Position numbers and translations under genes: made by a program. Positions 42,218 through 50,935 of a stretch of DNA of 52,190 nucleotides are shown piece by piece. The DNA is from Chitinophagaceae bacterium. GTDB taxonomy: Bacteria > Bacteroidota > Bacteroidia > Chitinophagales > Chitinophagaceae. The notes under the pieces are model-generated. The model saw only the letters and a program-made list of their open reading frames with translations. It did no database searches and was not told the DNA's origin. Each line of letters opens with the position of its first letter. Within the stretch, counting starts at the first letter, position 1. The stretch lies in NCBI GenBank assembly GCA_016787085.1, contig JAEUVJ010000010.1, positions 1 through 52,190 on the forward strand, in the 5' to 3' direction.

Positions 42218-42943
42218 ATGGCACCGTCATTTGCAACAGGCAATATTCTCTTTTTAGATATTGAAACAGTTCCGCAACAGCCGGATTATGACTCGATGCC
42301 CGAAGACTGGAAAGAGCTCTGGAACACCAAGTCCGCCTCTTTATTAAAATACCATGAAGGCGAAACCAGCGAATCGCTGTATCCCCGAGCAGGTATCTAT
42401 GCAGAGTTTGGTAAGATCATCTGTATCAGTTGCGGGGTGATACAGGGCAGTGGCGATCATAAAAAGATCTCCTTAAAATCATTTGCAGGCGATAATGAAA
42501 AGATATTGTTGCATGAGTTTTCCGTCATGCTGAATAAGTGGTTCACGGGGGAGCCTAAATTCCTGTGTGCACATAACGGAAAAGAGTTTGACTTTCCTTA
42601 TTTATGCCGCCGGATCATTATTAATGAACTCCCCATTCCCTCCATCTTAAACGTGTCCGGAAAAAAACCCTGGGAGATAGCTCATCTTGATACGATGGAA
42701 CTCTGGAAATTCGGCGACTTCAAAAGCTATACTTCACTGAACCTGCTGGCACACACTCTTGGTATTCCCACACCCAAAGATGATATAGACGGAAGCAAAG
42801 TATGGGAGGTATACTGGAAAGAAAAGAACCTGCAGCGTATTATCACCTATTGCCAGAAAGATGTCATAACGGTTGCCCAGGTATTTTTAAGAATGCAGGG
42901 AGAGGTCCTCATTAAAAGCGAGCATATCGAAATCAAAGCCTGA
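42218..42943 (+). CDS. DEDDy-type 3'-5' exonuclease (PolB-like)
   Basis: The 241-residue RNase H-fold protein has the exonuclease motifs ExoI FLDIETVP (about 12-19), ExoII AHNGKEFDFPYL (about 117-128) and ExoIII YCQKDVITV (about 210-218, Tyr form, DEDDy). It resembles the predicted 3'-5' exonucleases related to the proofreading domain of B-family polymerases that are often found in Bacteroidota. No polymerase domain is attached. Its nucleic acid substrate (DNA or RNA) is not determined by sequence. Confidence 0.88.
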   Translation: MAPSFATGNILFLDIETVPQQPDYDSMPEDWKELWNTKSASLLKYHEGETSESLYPRAGIYAEFGKIICISCGVIQGSGDHKKISLKSFAGDNEKILLHEFSVMLNKWFTGEPKFLCAHNGKEFDFPYLCRRIIINELPIPSILNVSGKKPWEIAHLDTMELWKFGDFKSYTSLNLLAHTLGIPTPKDDIDGSKVWEVYWKEKNLQRIITYCQKDVITVAQVFLRMQGEVLIKSEHIEIKA

Positions 42944-43039
42944 CAAAACAATTGTCATGTCCTGATTCCGGCGTCTTTAATACCTTTATGATCTGAAAAT
43001 AATTCAATCTTACTCAATTTTCTTTCAATCGAAAAGTAT

Positions 43040-43426
43040 ATGGAAAGAATAAACTATTCCTCCGGCGCCAAATGGGAAGATATCGTTGGTTACAGCCGCG
43101 CCGTGAAGATCGGCAATGTCATTGAAGTAACCGGTACAGTAGCTATTGATGAACATGGTACTGTCACCGGCGTCAACAGCCCGTATATCCAGACCCGTTA
43201 CGCTATTCAAAAGATAGAAGCAGTTCTGCAAAAAGCAGGAGCCTCGTTGAAAGATGTGATCAGGACCAGGATGTTTGTCACGGACATTTCCCGCTGGGAA
43301 GAATATGGCCGGGCCCATGGCGAATTCTTTAAAGACATCAAACCCTGTACGACCATGGTAGAGGTAAAGGGGCTGATCTCGCCGGAATACCTGATAGAGA
43401 TCGAAGCTACGGCCATCATCAGTTAA
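43040..43426 (+). CDS. RidA family protein
   Basis: RidA-type proteins hydrolyse reactive enamine/imine intermediates made by PLP enzymes. The 128-residue protein has the trimer-forming fold with VIEVTGTVAIDEHG (28-41), QTRYAIQKIEAVLQKAGASLKDVIRTRMFVTDIS and PCTTMVEVKGLISPEYLIEIEATA. Arg and Glu at the usual substrate positions (TRMFV and IEIEA) are present. A PLP aminotransferase gene (45024-46166) lies three genes downstream, but no operon is evident. Confidence 0.92.
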   Translation: MERINYSSGAKWEDIVGYSRAVKIGNVIEVTGTVAIDEHGTVTGVNSPYIQTRYAIQKIEAVLQKAGASLKDVIRTRMFVTDISRWEEYGRAHGEFFKDIKPCTTMVEVKGLISPEYLIEIEATAIIS

Positions 43427-43459
43427 TCACTATCTTAGTCAAAATAGTTAACTGGCTAC

Positions 43460-44635
43460 ATGAGAACATTTGTTCCCTTACTATCCTTTTGCTTTCTCTT
43501 GTTTTCGGCACCCCTTGCTGCACAGAAAAAAAACAAAGACAGGGCCAGGGATCTCGGAGTTCCTTTTGACGGAACACCCGGAAAGAACAACGCTATCACA
43601 GATGTGCCTGGTGTAGAAGTAGGCTACACAACCCTTATCCGGGACACCGGCAAGCTTATATATGGTAAAGGACCGGTAAGAACCGGCGTCACCGTCATTC
43701 TTCCGAAAGGAAAAACAGATGGCGCTTATCCTGCCGCCTGGTTTTCTTTGAATGGCGACGGAGAATTAACCGGCCTTCCCTACATCGAAGACTATGGAAC
43801 AGGATATGGTCCCATTGGTATCACGAATACCAATAGCGTAGGAACAGTGAAAGATGCCATTGGCCAATGGAGTTTTAAAAAATTCTCCAAAGGAGATTTT
43901 GTTGATTTTTCATTCGGCCTTCCTGTGGTAGGCGAAACATGGGATGGTATGCTTAACGACATCAATGGTTTTCATGTAAAGCAAGAGCATGTCTGGAAAG
44001 CACTGGATAGCGCAAAGGGCGGAAAGGTCGCTGAAGGAAATGTCGGTGGCGGTACAGGTATGGCGTTGTATGGATTTAAAGGTGGAAGCGGCACCGCATC
44101 AAGAACATTCATCATTGATTCCGTTCAATATACACTCGGCGCTTTTGTACAGGCCAATTTTGGCGGAAGAAATGAATTAACTGTTGCCGGCGTACCCGTA
44201 GGCCGGGAAATAAAAGACCTGCACCCGGTACTGCATGATCCAAAAAGAAAAGACGGGTCCATTATTGTTATCATCGCTACCGACGCTCCGCTTTTGCCCG
44301 GTCAGCTAAAACTGGTGGCCAAAAGGATCACACATGGTATTGCACGAACCGGCACCTATTCACATGATGGTTCCGGCGAAATATTTTTAGCCCTTTCCAC
44401 CTCAACACCCTCATATGCTAACAAAGGCGCCAAAGAAACATGGGAGGTATTACCCAAATGGAAGATTGATCCTGTATTCAAGGCAACCGTGGAAGCTACT
44501 GAAGAAGCCATTGTCAATGCATTGGTGGCGGCAGAAGATATGGAGGGCATTAATCGCAATAAATTCTTTGCCATTCCGCACGACAGGCTGAAAGAGATCC
44601 TGAAGAAATATAACCGGCTGGCTGCAGGAAAGTAA
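43460..44635 (+). CDS. secreted P1 family peptidase (DmpA-like)
   Basis: This is a predicted N-terminal-nucleophile aminopeptidase of the DmpA/BapA family, which self-cleaves into two chains and releases N-terminal or beta-amino acids. The 391-residue protein has a signal peptide (MRTFVPLLSFCFLLFSAPLAA), ITDVPGVEVGYTTL (46-59), RTGVTVILP, GITNTNSVG and the conserved block GNVGGGTGMALYGFKGG with GTASR. The usual Ser in GSVG reads Asn here. The C-terminal part has ATDAPLLPGQLKLVAKR, typical for the family. The MmcQ/YjbR gene follows 9 nt later. Confidence 0.9.
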   Translation: MRTFVPLLSFCFLLFSAPLAAQKKNKDRARDLGVPFDGTPGKNNAITDVPGVEVGYTTLIRDTGKLIYGKGPVRTGVTVILPKGKTDGAYPAAWFSLNGDGELTGLPYIEDYGTGYGPIGITNTNSVGTVKDAIGQWSFKKFSKGDFVDFSFGLPVVGETWDGMLNDINGFHVKQEHVWKALDSAKGGKVAEGNVGGGTGMALYGFKGGSGTASRTFIIDSVQYTLGAFVQANFGGRNELTVAGVPVGREIKDLHPVLHDPKRKDGSIIVIIATDAPLLPGQLKLVAKRITHGIARTGTYSHDGSGEIFLALSTSTPSYANKGAKETWEVLPKWKIDPVFKATVEATEEAIVNALVAAEDMEGINRNKFFAIPHDRLKEILKKYNRLAAGK

Positions 44636-44644
44636 CAGGCATAT

Positions 44645-44974
44645 ATGAACATTGAACAACTTCGTGAATACTGCCTATCCAAACCGGACACAGAGGAAAC
44701 CCTGCCCTTTGGTCCGGATACCCTGGTGTTTAAAGTAAAAGGCAAATTATTCCTCCTGGTCGGCCTGGATGAAGAGCCTTTGCGCTTCAATGTAAAATGC
44801 GATCCGGATAAAGCCCTTGAGTTGAGAGAAGCTTATCCATGTGTGCTGCCGGGTTATCACATGAACAAGAAACACTGGAACACTGTTGTGGTGGATGGAT
44901 CGGTTTCTTTAAAATTGCTGAGGGGGTGGATTGATCATTCGTATGACCTTGTGACAGGAAAGAAGAAAAAATAA
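44645..44974 (+). CDS. MmcQ/YjbR family protein
   Basis: The 109-residue protein of the MmcQ/YjbR (CyaY-like fold) family has MNIEQLREYCLSKPDTEETLPFGPD at its start, VFKVKGKLFLLVGLD, RFNVKCDPDKALELRE and GYHMNKKHWNTVVVDG. Family members are described as DNA-binding or of unknown function; the sequence gives no further clue. It starts 9 nt after the P1 peptidase gene, so the two probably share a transcript. Confidence 0.9.
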   Translation: MNIEQLREYCLSKPDTEETLPFGPDTLVFKVKGKLFLLVGLDEEPLRFNVKCDPDKALELREAYPCVLPGYHMNKKHWNTVVVDGSVSLKLLRGWIDHSYDLVTGKKKK

Positions 44975-45023
44975 ACAGGGATTACAATTAATTTTACTGT
45001 GGCTCATTTTCAATGATTCAATC

Positions 45024-46166
45024 TTGTATATCAATTCTAAACTACCTTCCGTCGGCACTACCATCTTTACGGTGATGAGCCGTCTTGCCGCAGAGCACAA
45101 CGCTATTAACCTCGGCCAGGGTTTTCCTGATTTCCCGATGAGTGAAGAGCTGGTGGCGCTTGTCAGCGGGGCCATGCAGAAAGATTTCAACCAATATGCG
45201 CCGATGCCTGGCTGGATGCCGCTGCGGGAATCTATTGCGGAGAAAATTGAATTCCTGTATCACACAAAGGTGGATCCCGATTCGGAGGTCACTATTACAC
45301 CCGGTGGCACGTATGCCATTTATTCATCGCTTACCTCTATACTACACCCGGGGGATGAAGTGATCGTGTTTGAGCCGGCCTATGACAGTTACATACCGAA
45401 TGTGGAAGTGAACGGGGCTGTTGCCGTTAAGATCAATCTTGTTTATCCCGGCTACAGCATAGACTGGAACGCGGTGCGCAACGCCATCACGCCGAAAACA
45501 AAAGCCATACTGATCAATTCGCCGCACAATCCTACCGGCTCTGTGATCAGCGAAAAGGATATTGAACAACTTCGTTCCATAGTCAAAGACACAAATATCT
45601 TTATCGTCAGTGATGAGGTGTATGAACACCTCATCTTTGACAACCTGCCCCATCCATCCATTCTTCGCTATCCGGACCTGCTGGAAAGAAGCTTTGTTTG
45701 TTTCTCCTTTGGTAAAGTATATAATTGCACCGGCTGGAAACTCGGTTATTGTGTGGCGCCGGCTGCGTTAACAACAGAATTCAGGAAGGTGCACCAGTTC
45801 AACGCCTTTTCCTGCTTTACTCCTGCACAGGTTGCCTTAGCTGCTTTTTTGAAAAACAAAGCCGCTTACCAGGGTCTTTCCGCTTTCATGCAGGAAAAGA
45901 AAGACTACTTCAGACAGCTGATGCAGCAAACAAGATTCTCGATGCATGAATCATACGGCAGTTATTTTATCTGTGGCTCGTATGAACGTATCAGCGATGA
46001 AAGCGATAAAGAGCTGGCCATACGCATTACTAAAGAAGCCGGGGTGGCTACGATACCGGTGTCTGCCTTTTACCACAACGGAAAGGATGATAAAGTACTC
46101 CGCTTTTGTTTTTCAAAGAAGAGAGAAACGCTGGAAGCGGCGGTGGAAAGGCTGATGAAAGTATAA
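45024..46166 (+). CDS. PLP-dependent aminotransferase (methionine/kynurenine aminotransferase type)
   Basis: The 380-residue fold-type I aminotransferase has LPSVGTTIFTVMSRLA at its N-terminus, NLGQGFPDF, TPGGTYAIYSSL, NSPHNPTGS, SDEVYEHL and the PLP lysine region SFGKVYNCTGWKLGY. This set resembles the YbdL/methionine aminotransferase group. The frame lacks an ATG before the conserved N-terminus and starts at TTG 45024; the nearby ATG at 45013 is out of frame. Either a TTG start or a small sequencing or evolutionary indel is possible. It is followed closely by an EamA transporter gene. Confidence 0.92.
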   Translation: MYINSKLPSVGTTIFTVMSRLAAEHNAINLGQGFPDFPMSEELVALVSGAMQKDFNQYAPMPGWMPLRESIAEKIEFLYHTKVDPDSEVTITPGGTYAIYSSLTSILHPGDEVIVFEPAYDSYIPNVEVNGAVAVKINLVYPGYSIDWNAVRNAITPKTKAILINSPHNPTGSVISEKDIEQLRSIVKDTNIFIVSDEVYEHLIFDNLPHPSILRYPDLLERSFVCFSFGKVYNCTGWKLGYCVAPAALTTEFRKVHQFNAFSCFTPAQVALAAFLKNKAAYQGLSAFMQEKKDYFRQLMQQTRFSMHESYGSYFICGSYERISDESDKELAIRITKEAGVATIPVSAFYHNGKDDKVLRFCFSKKRETLEAAVERLMKV

Positions 46167-46180
46167 AATACATAGTTCTC

Positions 46181-47083
46181 TTGACGATCGATAAGCGATA
46201 TCACGGCATTTTCTTTATGCTCCTTGCGGCTCTCGGCTTTGCCACCATGGGTGGTTGCGCCAAACTGCTGAAAGGAAGTATGAATGCCGGCCAGTTGGTC
46301 TTCTACCGCAATGCGGTGGGCTTACTGGTATTGATCGCCGGGTTCATGGTAAAAGCTCCCGTCAACAAAGGAGCAAAGTTTCACCTGTTGCTGTTCCGTG
46401 GATTAATGGGAACCACGGCGCTTTATACCTTACTCTATTGCATTCTTCATTTACCTCTCGGCACCGCGATGACCTATAACCTTACATCAGCCATTTTCAT
46501 TGCGCTTTTCTCATTCGTCCTGTTTCGTGAATACAACGGGCATACCGTATTGATGGCCGTACTGCTCGGCTTCACCGGCATGCTGCTGGTTTATAAACCC
46601 GCTATTCATTTTCCCTGGTATTATCATGCGGCCGGCTTACTGTCGGGTATCACTTCTGCTGTCGCCTATATAACCGTCGGCCGGCTGAACAACTATTACG
46701 ATACCCGCATCATTGTTCTTTCTTTTGTGCTTACCGGTTTCCTGGCGCCGTTGCTGTTTATGATCATACGCTATACCGGCAACATTACTCCTGATGAAGT
46801 TTTCTTTATCAATTTCCGGTGGCCGCACGGAATAGAGTGGCTATACATATCCGGGCTTGGTTTGTTTGCGTTGTTCGGACAATACTTTGTCACGAAAGCC
46901 TACGGCGCAGAAAAAGCCGGGGTGGTTTCCGCTATCGGCTATGCCAATATCGTTTTCTCTGTTTTTATCGGGATGGCCTTAGGCGACGACTTCCCCGACT
47001 GGATGTCGCTTACCGGCATCATTTGCATTATTTTATCCGGCGTCATCATCTCCCTCGTCAAGCGGAAAGCGTCAGCCTCCTGA
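46181..47083 (+). CDS. EamA/DMT family transporter
   Basis: The approximately 300-residue inner-membrane protein has ten predicted helices in two EamA repeats, for example GIFFMLLAALGFATMGG (TM1), ALYTLLYCILHLPLGTAM and VVSAIGYANIVFSVFIGM. The family exports metabolites or amino acids; the substrate is unknown. The only downstream ATG (46217) would cut TM1, so a TTG at 46181, 14 nt after the aminotransferase stop, is preferred. The frame is open further upstream within the previous gene, but that part shows no family match. Confidence 0.85.
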   Translation: MTIDKRYHGIFFMLLAALGFATMGGCAKLLKGSMNAGQLVFYRNAVGLLVLIAGFMVKAPVNKGAKFHLLLFRGLMGTTALYTLLYCILHLPLGTAMTYNLTSAIFIALFSFVLFREYNGHTVLMAVLLGFTGMLLVYKPAIHFPWYYHAAGLLSGITSAVAYITVGRLNNYYDTRIIVLSFVLTGFLAPLLFMIIRYTGNITPDEVFFINFRWPHGIEWLYISGLGLFALFGQYFVTKAYGAEKAGVVSAIGYANIVFSVFIGMALGDDFPDWMSLTGIICIILSGVIISLVKRKASAS

Positions 47084-47109
47084 CCTTTTTTCATTTTTCC
47101 TGAAAAATA

Positions 47110-47150
47110 TTTGTTTATCCAAAAAGCCTTATCGTATATTTGCGATATAA
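47110..47150 (+). promoter_or_regulatory. arsenic operon promoter with overlapping ArsR operator candidate
   Basis: TTTG (47110-47113) and TATATTTG (47135-47142) are separated by 21 nt, a good Bacteroidota promoter. A dyad, CTTATCG (47129-47135) and CGATATAAG (47142-47150), flanks the -7 element, so repressor binding there would block initiation. The arsR ATG follows at 47160. Confidence 0.65.
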
Positions 47151-47159
47151 GATTAAACA

Positions 47160-47492
47160 ATGGCCTTTCACAAAAAAGAAGAATTCAGCGCCAAAGAGCA
47201 GTCCCTGGCGGCCTTCGCCAAAGCGATCAGCCACCCGGCCCGTATTGCCATATTGAATGTGCTGGCAAAAAAGAATGAATGTATCTGCGGGGAGATCGTG
47301 GATGTATTGCCGCTGGCACAAAGTACCGTGAGCCAGCACCTGAAAGAACTGAAGATGGCGGGTCTCATTGACGGAACGGTGGATGGCCCGCGCAGTTGCT
47401 ATTGCATCAACTGGAAAGCATTTGAAAAATTCAACAGCGATTTCAATTCGCTGTTTGAAAAGCTGAAAGAGGTGAATGCCAAATGCTGTTAA
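47160..47492 (+). CDS. arsR: ArsR family arsenic-responsive repressor
   Basis: The 110-residue winged-helix repressor is expected to leave DNA when it binds As(III). The helix-turn-helix reads PLAQSTVSQHLKELKMAGLI, and the inducer site has the alpha-3 type Cys pair C41-I-C43 in NECICGE. An additional terminal KCC pair is present. It is the first gene of an arsenic operon that includes a GNAT, ArsM, Acr3 and ArsC. The predicted operator overlaps its own promoter, which implies autoregulation. Confidence 0.93.
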   Translation: MAFHKKEEFSAKEQSLAAFAKAISHPARIAILNVLAKKNECICGEIVDVLPLAQSTVSQHLKELKMAGLIDGTVDGPRSCYCINWKAFEKFNSDFNSLFEKLKEVNAKCC

Positions 47493-47508
47493 CCATTGAC
47501 CAACCGAT

Positions 47509-47964
47509 ATGACTACATCCATCACATACCGGAAGGCTGCATCACAGGACCTGTCGCATATTAAAAAACTGCTGACCAGGTCGGGTCTCCCTACAAGCGA
47601 CCTCGATGAAAGTCCTGTTGATTTTATTATCGCAGAAACCGGGGACAACGGGCTTGCGGGCTGTATAGGTGTAGAGCAGTATGCTGCTGATGGGCTCCTC
47701 CGTTCCTTTGCCGTGGATGAGACCCTGCGCAGCCGGCGCATTGGCCACCGGCTTTTGAACGAGCTATTATCCTATAGCAGGGAAAGGAACATTCAACAAC
47801 TTCACCTGCTGACCACAACAGCCGAAAATTATTTTGGGAAAGCCGGTTTTATTCTTTCTGGCAGGGAAAACGCCCCGGCGACCATCCGTTCCACTACCGA
47901 GTTTACTTCTATCTGCCCCTCTTCTTCAGCCTATATGGTGATGAAAATATTACACAGCCATTAA
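47509..47964 (+). CDS. arsN2: GNAT N-acetyltransferase, ArsN2-like
   Basis: The 151-residue GNAT protein has the acetyl-CoA loop VDETLRSRRIGHRLL (about 70-84), the opening RKAASQDLSHIKKLLTRSGLP and the tail APATIRSTTEFTSICPSSSAYM, which is typical of arsenic-operon GNATs called ArsN2 in my recollection. ArsN-type enzymes can acetylate arsinothricin or related compounds; the substrate of ArsN2 is not settled. It lies 16 nt after arsR. Confidence 0.85.
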   Translation: MTTSITYRKAASQDLSHIKKLLTRSGLPTSDLDESPVDFIIAETGDNGLAGCIGVEQYAADGLLRSFAVDETLRSRRIGHRLLNELLSYSRERNIQQLHLLTTTAENYFGKAGFILSGRENAPATIRSTTEFTSICPSSSAYMVMKILHSH

Positions 47965-47983
47965 ACATGTAAAAAGTATAGCC

Positions 47984-48838
47984 ATGAATACAAATGCAGA
48001 ATTAAAGAAAGTGGTCCGTGAAAAATACGCGGAGATCGCCACTCAGTCAACATCTCAAAACCTTTCCTCCTGTTGCGGCGCTACCGGCTGCTGCGGTGAT
48101 GATGTGTACAACATTATGGCCGATGATTATTCCAGGCTGGAAGGATATAATCCCGATGCAGACCTCGGTCTTGGTTGCGGATTGCCCACAGAATTTGCAA
48201 AGATCAAAGAAGGCGACACCGTCATTGATCTTGGAAGCGGCGCCGGCAATGATGCCTTTATTGCACGGAAGATCGTCGGGGAAAAAGGCCGTGTGATCGG
48301 TATTGATTTTACAGAACCCATGATCGCCAAAGCCAGAACGAATGCGGATAAGCTGGGCTTCAACAATGTCGAGTTCCGCCAGGGTGATATTGAGGACATC
48401 CCCGTCACTGCCAACAAAGCCGACGTGATCGTGAGCAATTGCGTACTCAACCTGGTGCCCAACAAACACAAGGTGTTCGGCGAGATCTACCGGGTATTAA
48501 AACCCGGCGCCCATTTTTCCATTTCTGATATAGTGCTGGAGGGTGAACTACCTGAAAAATGGAGACAAGTAGCCGAACTGTATGCCGGCTGTATCTCCGG
48601 GGCCATCCAGAAAAAAGAATATCTCGGCATCATTGAAGAAGCCGGCTTCCGGAACATCACCGTGCAGAAGGACAAGACCATCACCGTGCCGGATGAGATA
48701 CTGAAAAGTTATTTCAGCGAACAAGAGATCGCCGCTTACAAAAGCAGCAATACCCGCATCACCAGTATCACGGTGTATGCAGAAAAACCGGCCAAAGACG
48801 ACCGTAACTGCTGTGAACCCGGAAGCGGTTGCTGCTAA
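47984..48838 (+). CDS. arsM: arsenite S-adenosylmethionine methyltransferase ArsM
   Basis: ArsM methylates As(III) to mono-, di- and trimethyl arsenicals, some of them volatile. The 284-residue protein has the SAM motif DLGSGAGNDAF and the conserved arsenic-binding cysteines C66 (LGLGCGLP), about C154 (VSNCVLN) and about C204 (AGCISG). The N-terminus adds two Cys pairs (C30-C31, C36-C37; SSCCGATGCCG) and the C-terminus ends NCCEPGSGCC. The Cys pairs in both tails recur in the small peptide encoded 35 nt downstream. Confidence 0.95.
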   Translation: MNTNAELKKVVREKYAEIATQSTSQNLSSCCGATGCCGDDVYNIMADDYSRLEGYNPDADLGLGCGLPTEFAKIKEGDTVIDLGSGAGNDAFIARKIVGEKGRVIGIDFTEPMIAKARTNADKLGFNNVEFRQGDIEDIPVTANKADVIVSNCVLNLVPNKHKVFGEIYRVLKPGAHFSISDIVLEGELPEKWRQVAELYAGCISGAIQKKEYLGIIEEAGFRNITVQKDKTITVPDEILKSYFSEQEIAAYKSSNTRITSITVYAEKPAKDDRNCCEPGSGCC

Positions 48839-48873
48839 TAGTAGTATATTTTTTAATCATAAATAGTAACGCC

Positions 48874-48969
48874 ATGAAATCACAATCAATCATCCTGAAA
48901 GATCCGGGCGGATGCTGCGGAGCAGGAAGTGAATGTTGCGGCAACATGACCGAATCGGTTTGTTGCTAA
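48874..48969 (+). CDS. 31-residue peptide with three Cys-Cys pairs in the arsenic operon
   Basis: A short frame starts at ATG 48874 (same GCCATGAA context as arsM) and stops at TAA 48967-48969. The peptide begins MKSQSIILKDPGG and has C14-C15, C21-C22 and C30-C31, with Gly/Asn/Ser spacers and no signal peptide. It lies between arsM and acr3, on the same strand, and is followed by a strong hairpin. The Cys pairs resemble those in the ArsM tails. Inference: a thiol arsenic-binding or delivery peptide (metallothionein-like); I do not recognise a named family. Real translation is unproven. Confidence 0.7.
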   Translation: MKSQSIILKDPGGCCGAGSECCGNMTESVCC

Positions 48970-48970
48970 A

Positions 48971-49007
48971 AAGAAAGGGTTCCCCGGTACTGTGGGGAAC
49001 CCTTCTT
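48971..49007 (+). promoter_or_regulatory. strong intergenic hairpin between the Cys peptide and acr3
   Basis: AAGGGTTCCCC and GGGGAACCCTT form a stem of at least 11 bp around a GGTACTGT loop, with A/T bases extending it. No T run follows (ATTATTACC), so it is more likely a partial terminator, RNA-stabilising or processing element that sets operon stoichiometry than a full terminator. Confidence 0.7.
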
Positions 49008-49035
49008 ATTATTACCGCTCCATGAACCAAACTAT

Positions 49036-50079
49036 ATGCAAAAAAAACTCTCCTTTCTCGACCGTTACCTGACGCTGTGGATATTCACAGCCATGGCCAT
49101 AGGTGTTGGTATCGGGTATCTATTCCCCGGAACAGAATCTTTCATTAACTCCTTTCAGTCCGGCTCCACAAATATTCCCATCGCCATCGGGTTGATATTA
49201 ATGATGTACCCGCCGCTCGCCAAAGTGAAGTATGAAGAGCTGCCCAAAGTATTTACCAATAAAAAAATATTGCTTCTCTCGCTGGTACAAAACTGGATCG
49301 TCGGGCCGGTACTGATGTTCGTCCTTGCTGTTATCTTTTTGCGGGACGAACCCGGCTATATGACAGGGCTCATCCTGATCGGTATTGCCCGCTGTATTGC
49401 GATGGTCATTGTCTGGAATGATCTGGCCAATGGAGACCGGCTTTATGCAGCCGGGCTGGTAGCCTTCAACAGTATCTTCCAGGTTTTTTTCTATAGTGTA
49501 TATGCGTGGATATTCATTACCAAATTGCCTCCGCTGATCGGGTTAAAAGGATACGAAGTCAATATCACCATCGGCGAAGTGGCGCAAAGCGTTTTTCTTT
49601 ATCTCGGCGTCCCCTTCCTGGCGGGTATGTTATCCCGTTATGTACTGATCCGGTGGAAGGGTGAAGATTGGTTCAATAAAAAATACCTGCCTGCTGTTAG
49701 CCCCATCACCCTGATCGCACTATTGTTCACCATTGTCGTTATGTTCAGCCTGAAGGGAAATCTCATCGTACAGATACCACTGGATGTTCTGATGATCGCC
49801 ATTCCGCTGACCATCTATTTCATGATCATGTTCTTCTCCGCCTTTTATCTTTCCAAAAAGGCAGGGGCTGATTATGCCAGGTCCACATCACTTGCTTTCA
49901 CGGCTGCCGGCAATAACTTTGAACTGGGCATTGCCGTTGCCATTGCCGTATTTGGTATCAACTCCCCGGCTGCTTTTGCCGCCGTGATCGGCCCGCTGAT
50001 CGAAGTACCGGTACTGATCCTGCTGGTTCGGTTTGCATTAAGACAGCAGAAAAACTTTTCATCCGCAAAATCAAACTAA
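49036..50079 (+). CDS. acr3: arsenite efflux transporter Acr3
   Basis: Acr3 exports As(III) across the inner membrane. The 347-residue protein has ten helices and the family signatures [33 protein letters not shown] (with the conserved Cys implicated in As(III) binding) and [15 protein letters not shown]. It lies in the arsenic operon between the Cys-pair peptide and arsC. Confidence 0.95.
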   Translation: MQKKLSFLDRYLTLWIFTAMAIGVGIGYLFPGTESFINSFQSGSTNIPIAIGLILMMYPPLAKVKYEELPKVFTNKKILLLSLVQNWIVGPVLMFVLAVIFLRDEPGYMTGLILIGIARCIAMVIVWNDLANGDRLYAAGLVAFNSIFQVFFYSVYAWIFITKLPPLIGLKGYEVNITIGEVAQSVFLYLGVPFLAGMLSRYVLIRWKGEDWFNKKYLPAVSPITLIALLFTIVVMFSLKGNLIVQIPLDVLMIAIPLTIYFMIMFFSAFYLSKKAGADYARSTSLAFTAAGNNFELGIAVAIAVFGINSPAAFAAVIGPLIEVPVLILLVRFALRQQKNFSSAKSN

Positions 50080-50093
50080 TCAACAACCATACT

Positions 50094-50495
50094 ATGCCGA
50101 AAAAGAAGTTACTTTTCGTCTGTATCGAGAACAGCAACCGCTCACAAATGAGCCAGGCCTTTGCCAATATCTATGGCGGTGAGAATGTAGAAGCTTATAG
50201 CTCGGGCTCAAAGCCATCGGGAAAGATCAACCCCAGGGCCATTGCGGCCATGAAAGAACTGGGTTATGACCTCACCACTCATCACTCCAAATCACTCGAT
50301 GATGTAAAACAATATGCGCCTTTTGATGCGGTGGTCACTATGGGTTGCGGTGACGCCTGCCCCTGGATGCCCGCCAAACAATTCGTTGATTGGCAGATAC
50401 CTGACCCAAGAGAGATGAATGAAGAAGAGTTCCGGAAAGTACGGGACCTCATTGCCGGGAAAGTAAAAGATCTCTTATTGTCATTGCAAAACTGA
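50094..50495 (+). CDS. arsC: arsenate reductase, thioredoxin-coupled LMW-phosphatase type
   Basis: ArsC reduces As(V) to As(III) for export by Acr3 or methylation by ArsM. The 133-residue protein has the P-loop C10-I-E-N-S-N-R16-S, the shuttle cysteines C85 and C89 (MGCGDACPW) and the DP pair D104-P105. This matches the Cys10/82/89 layout of S. aureus ArsC. It starts 14 nt after acr3. Confidence 0.94.
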   Translation: MPKKKLLFVCIENSNRSQMSQAFANIYGGENVEAYSSGSKPSGKINPRAIAAMKELGYDLTTHHSKSLDDVKQYAPFDAVVTMGCGDACPWMPAKQFVDWQIPDPREMNEEEFRKVRDLIAGKVKDLLLSLQN

Positions 50496-50524
50496 GACCG
50501 GTTCCCTATTTTCAGGCTTCGATA

Positions 50525-50893
50525 ATGAAACCGGCTGCAGCCATATTAGCGTTTATCCTTCTTTACCTGTCGGTACAGCCGCCGGTATTTGCCGTGAGCA
50601 ATACCGCTGTGCAACGGGAAGAGACCATGATAGAGTTCTGTTCTATCAGCAAAAAAAGTTGTGCGCCCCGTTCTTCTTGTCCTGCAGAAAAGAAAGACAT
50701 CCCCAATCCCTGCAACCAATGCGTATGCAACCCGCTGGCACCCTGTTGCTATTATTTGCTTTCAGAAAAAACATTGCCACAAATCGCCGGCAACAACCGA
50801 TCTTCCAAACAGGGTATCCCCGCCGATGAAAATATCCTCTCCTCCTATATCAGCGATTTCTGGAATCCGCCCGAGTCCTCTTTTGTAGCCTGA
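50525..50893 (+). CDS. secreted Cys-rich protein in arsenic operon, function unknown
   Basis: The 122-residue protein has a signal peptide (about 1-23, MKPAAAILAFILLYLSVQPP). The mature part has eight cysteines (C39, C46, C52, C63, C66, C68, C74, C75), densest in PCNQCVCNPLAPCC. No domain is recognised. It lies 29 nt after arsC on the same strand, so it is probably part of the arsenic operon. A periplasmic thiol metal/arsenic-binding role is an inference; disulphide formation in the periplasm would compete with it. Confidence 0.65.
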   Translation: MKPAAAILAFILLYLSVQPPVFAVSNTAVQREETMIEFCSISKKSCAPRSSCPAEKKDIPNPCNQCVCNPLAPCCYYLLSEKTLPQIAGNNRSSKQGIPADENILSSYISDFWNPPESSFVA

Positions 50894-50935
50894 TAACAAC
50901 AACACAATTTCTTTAAAACATTAAAACTACAAAAG

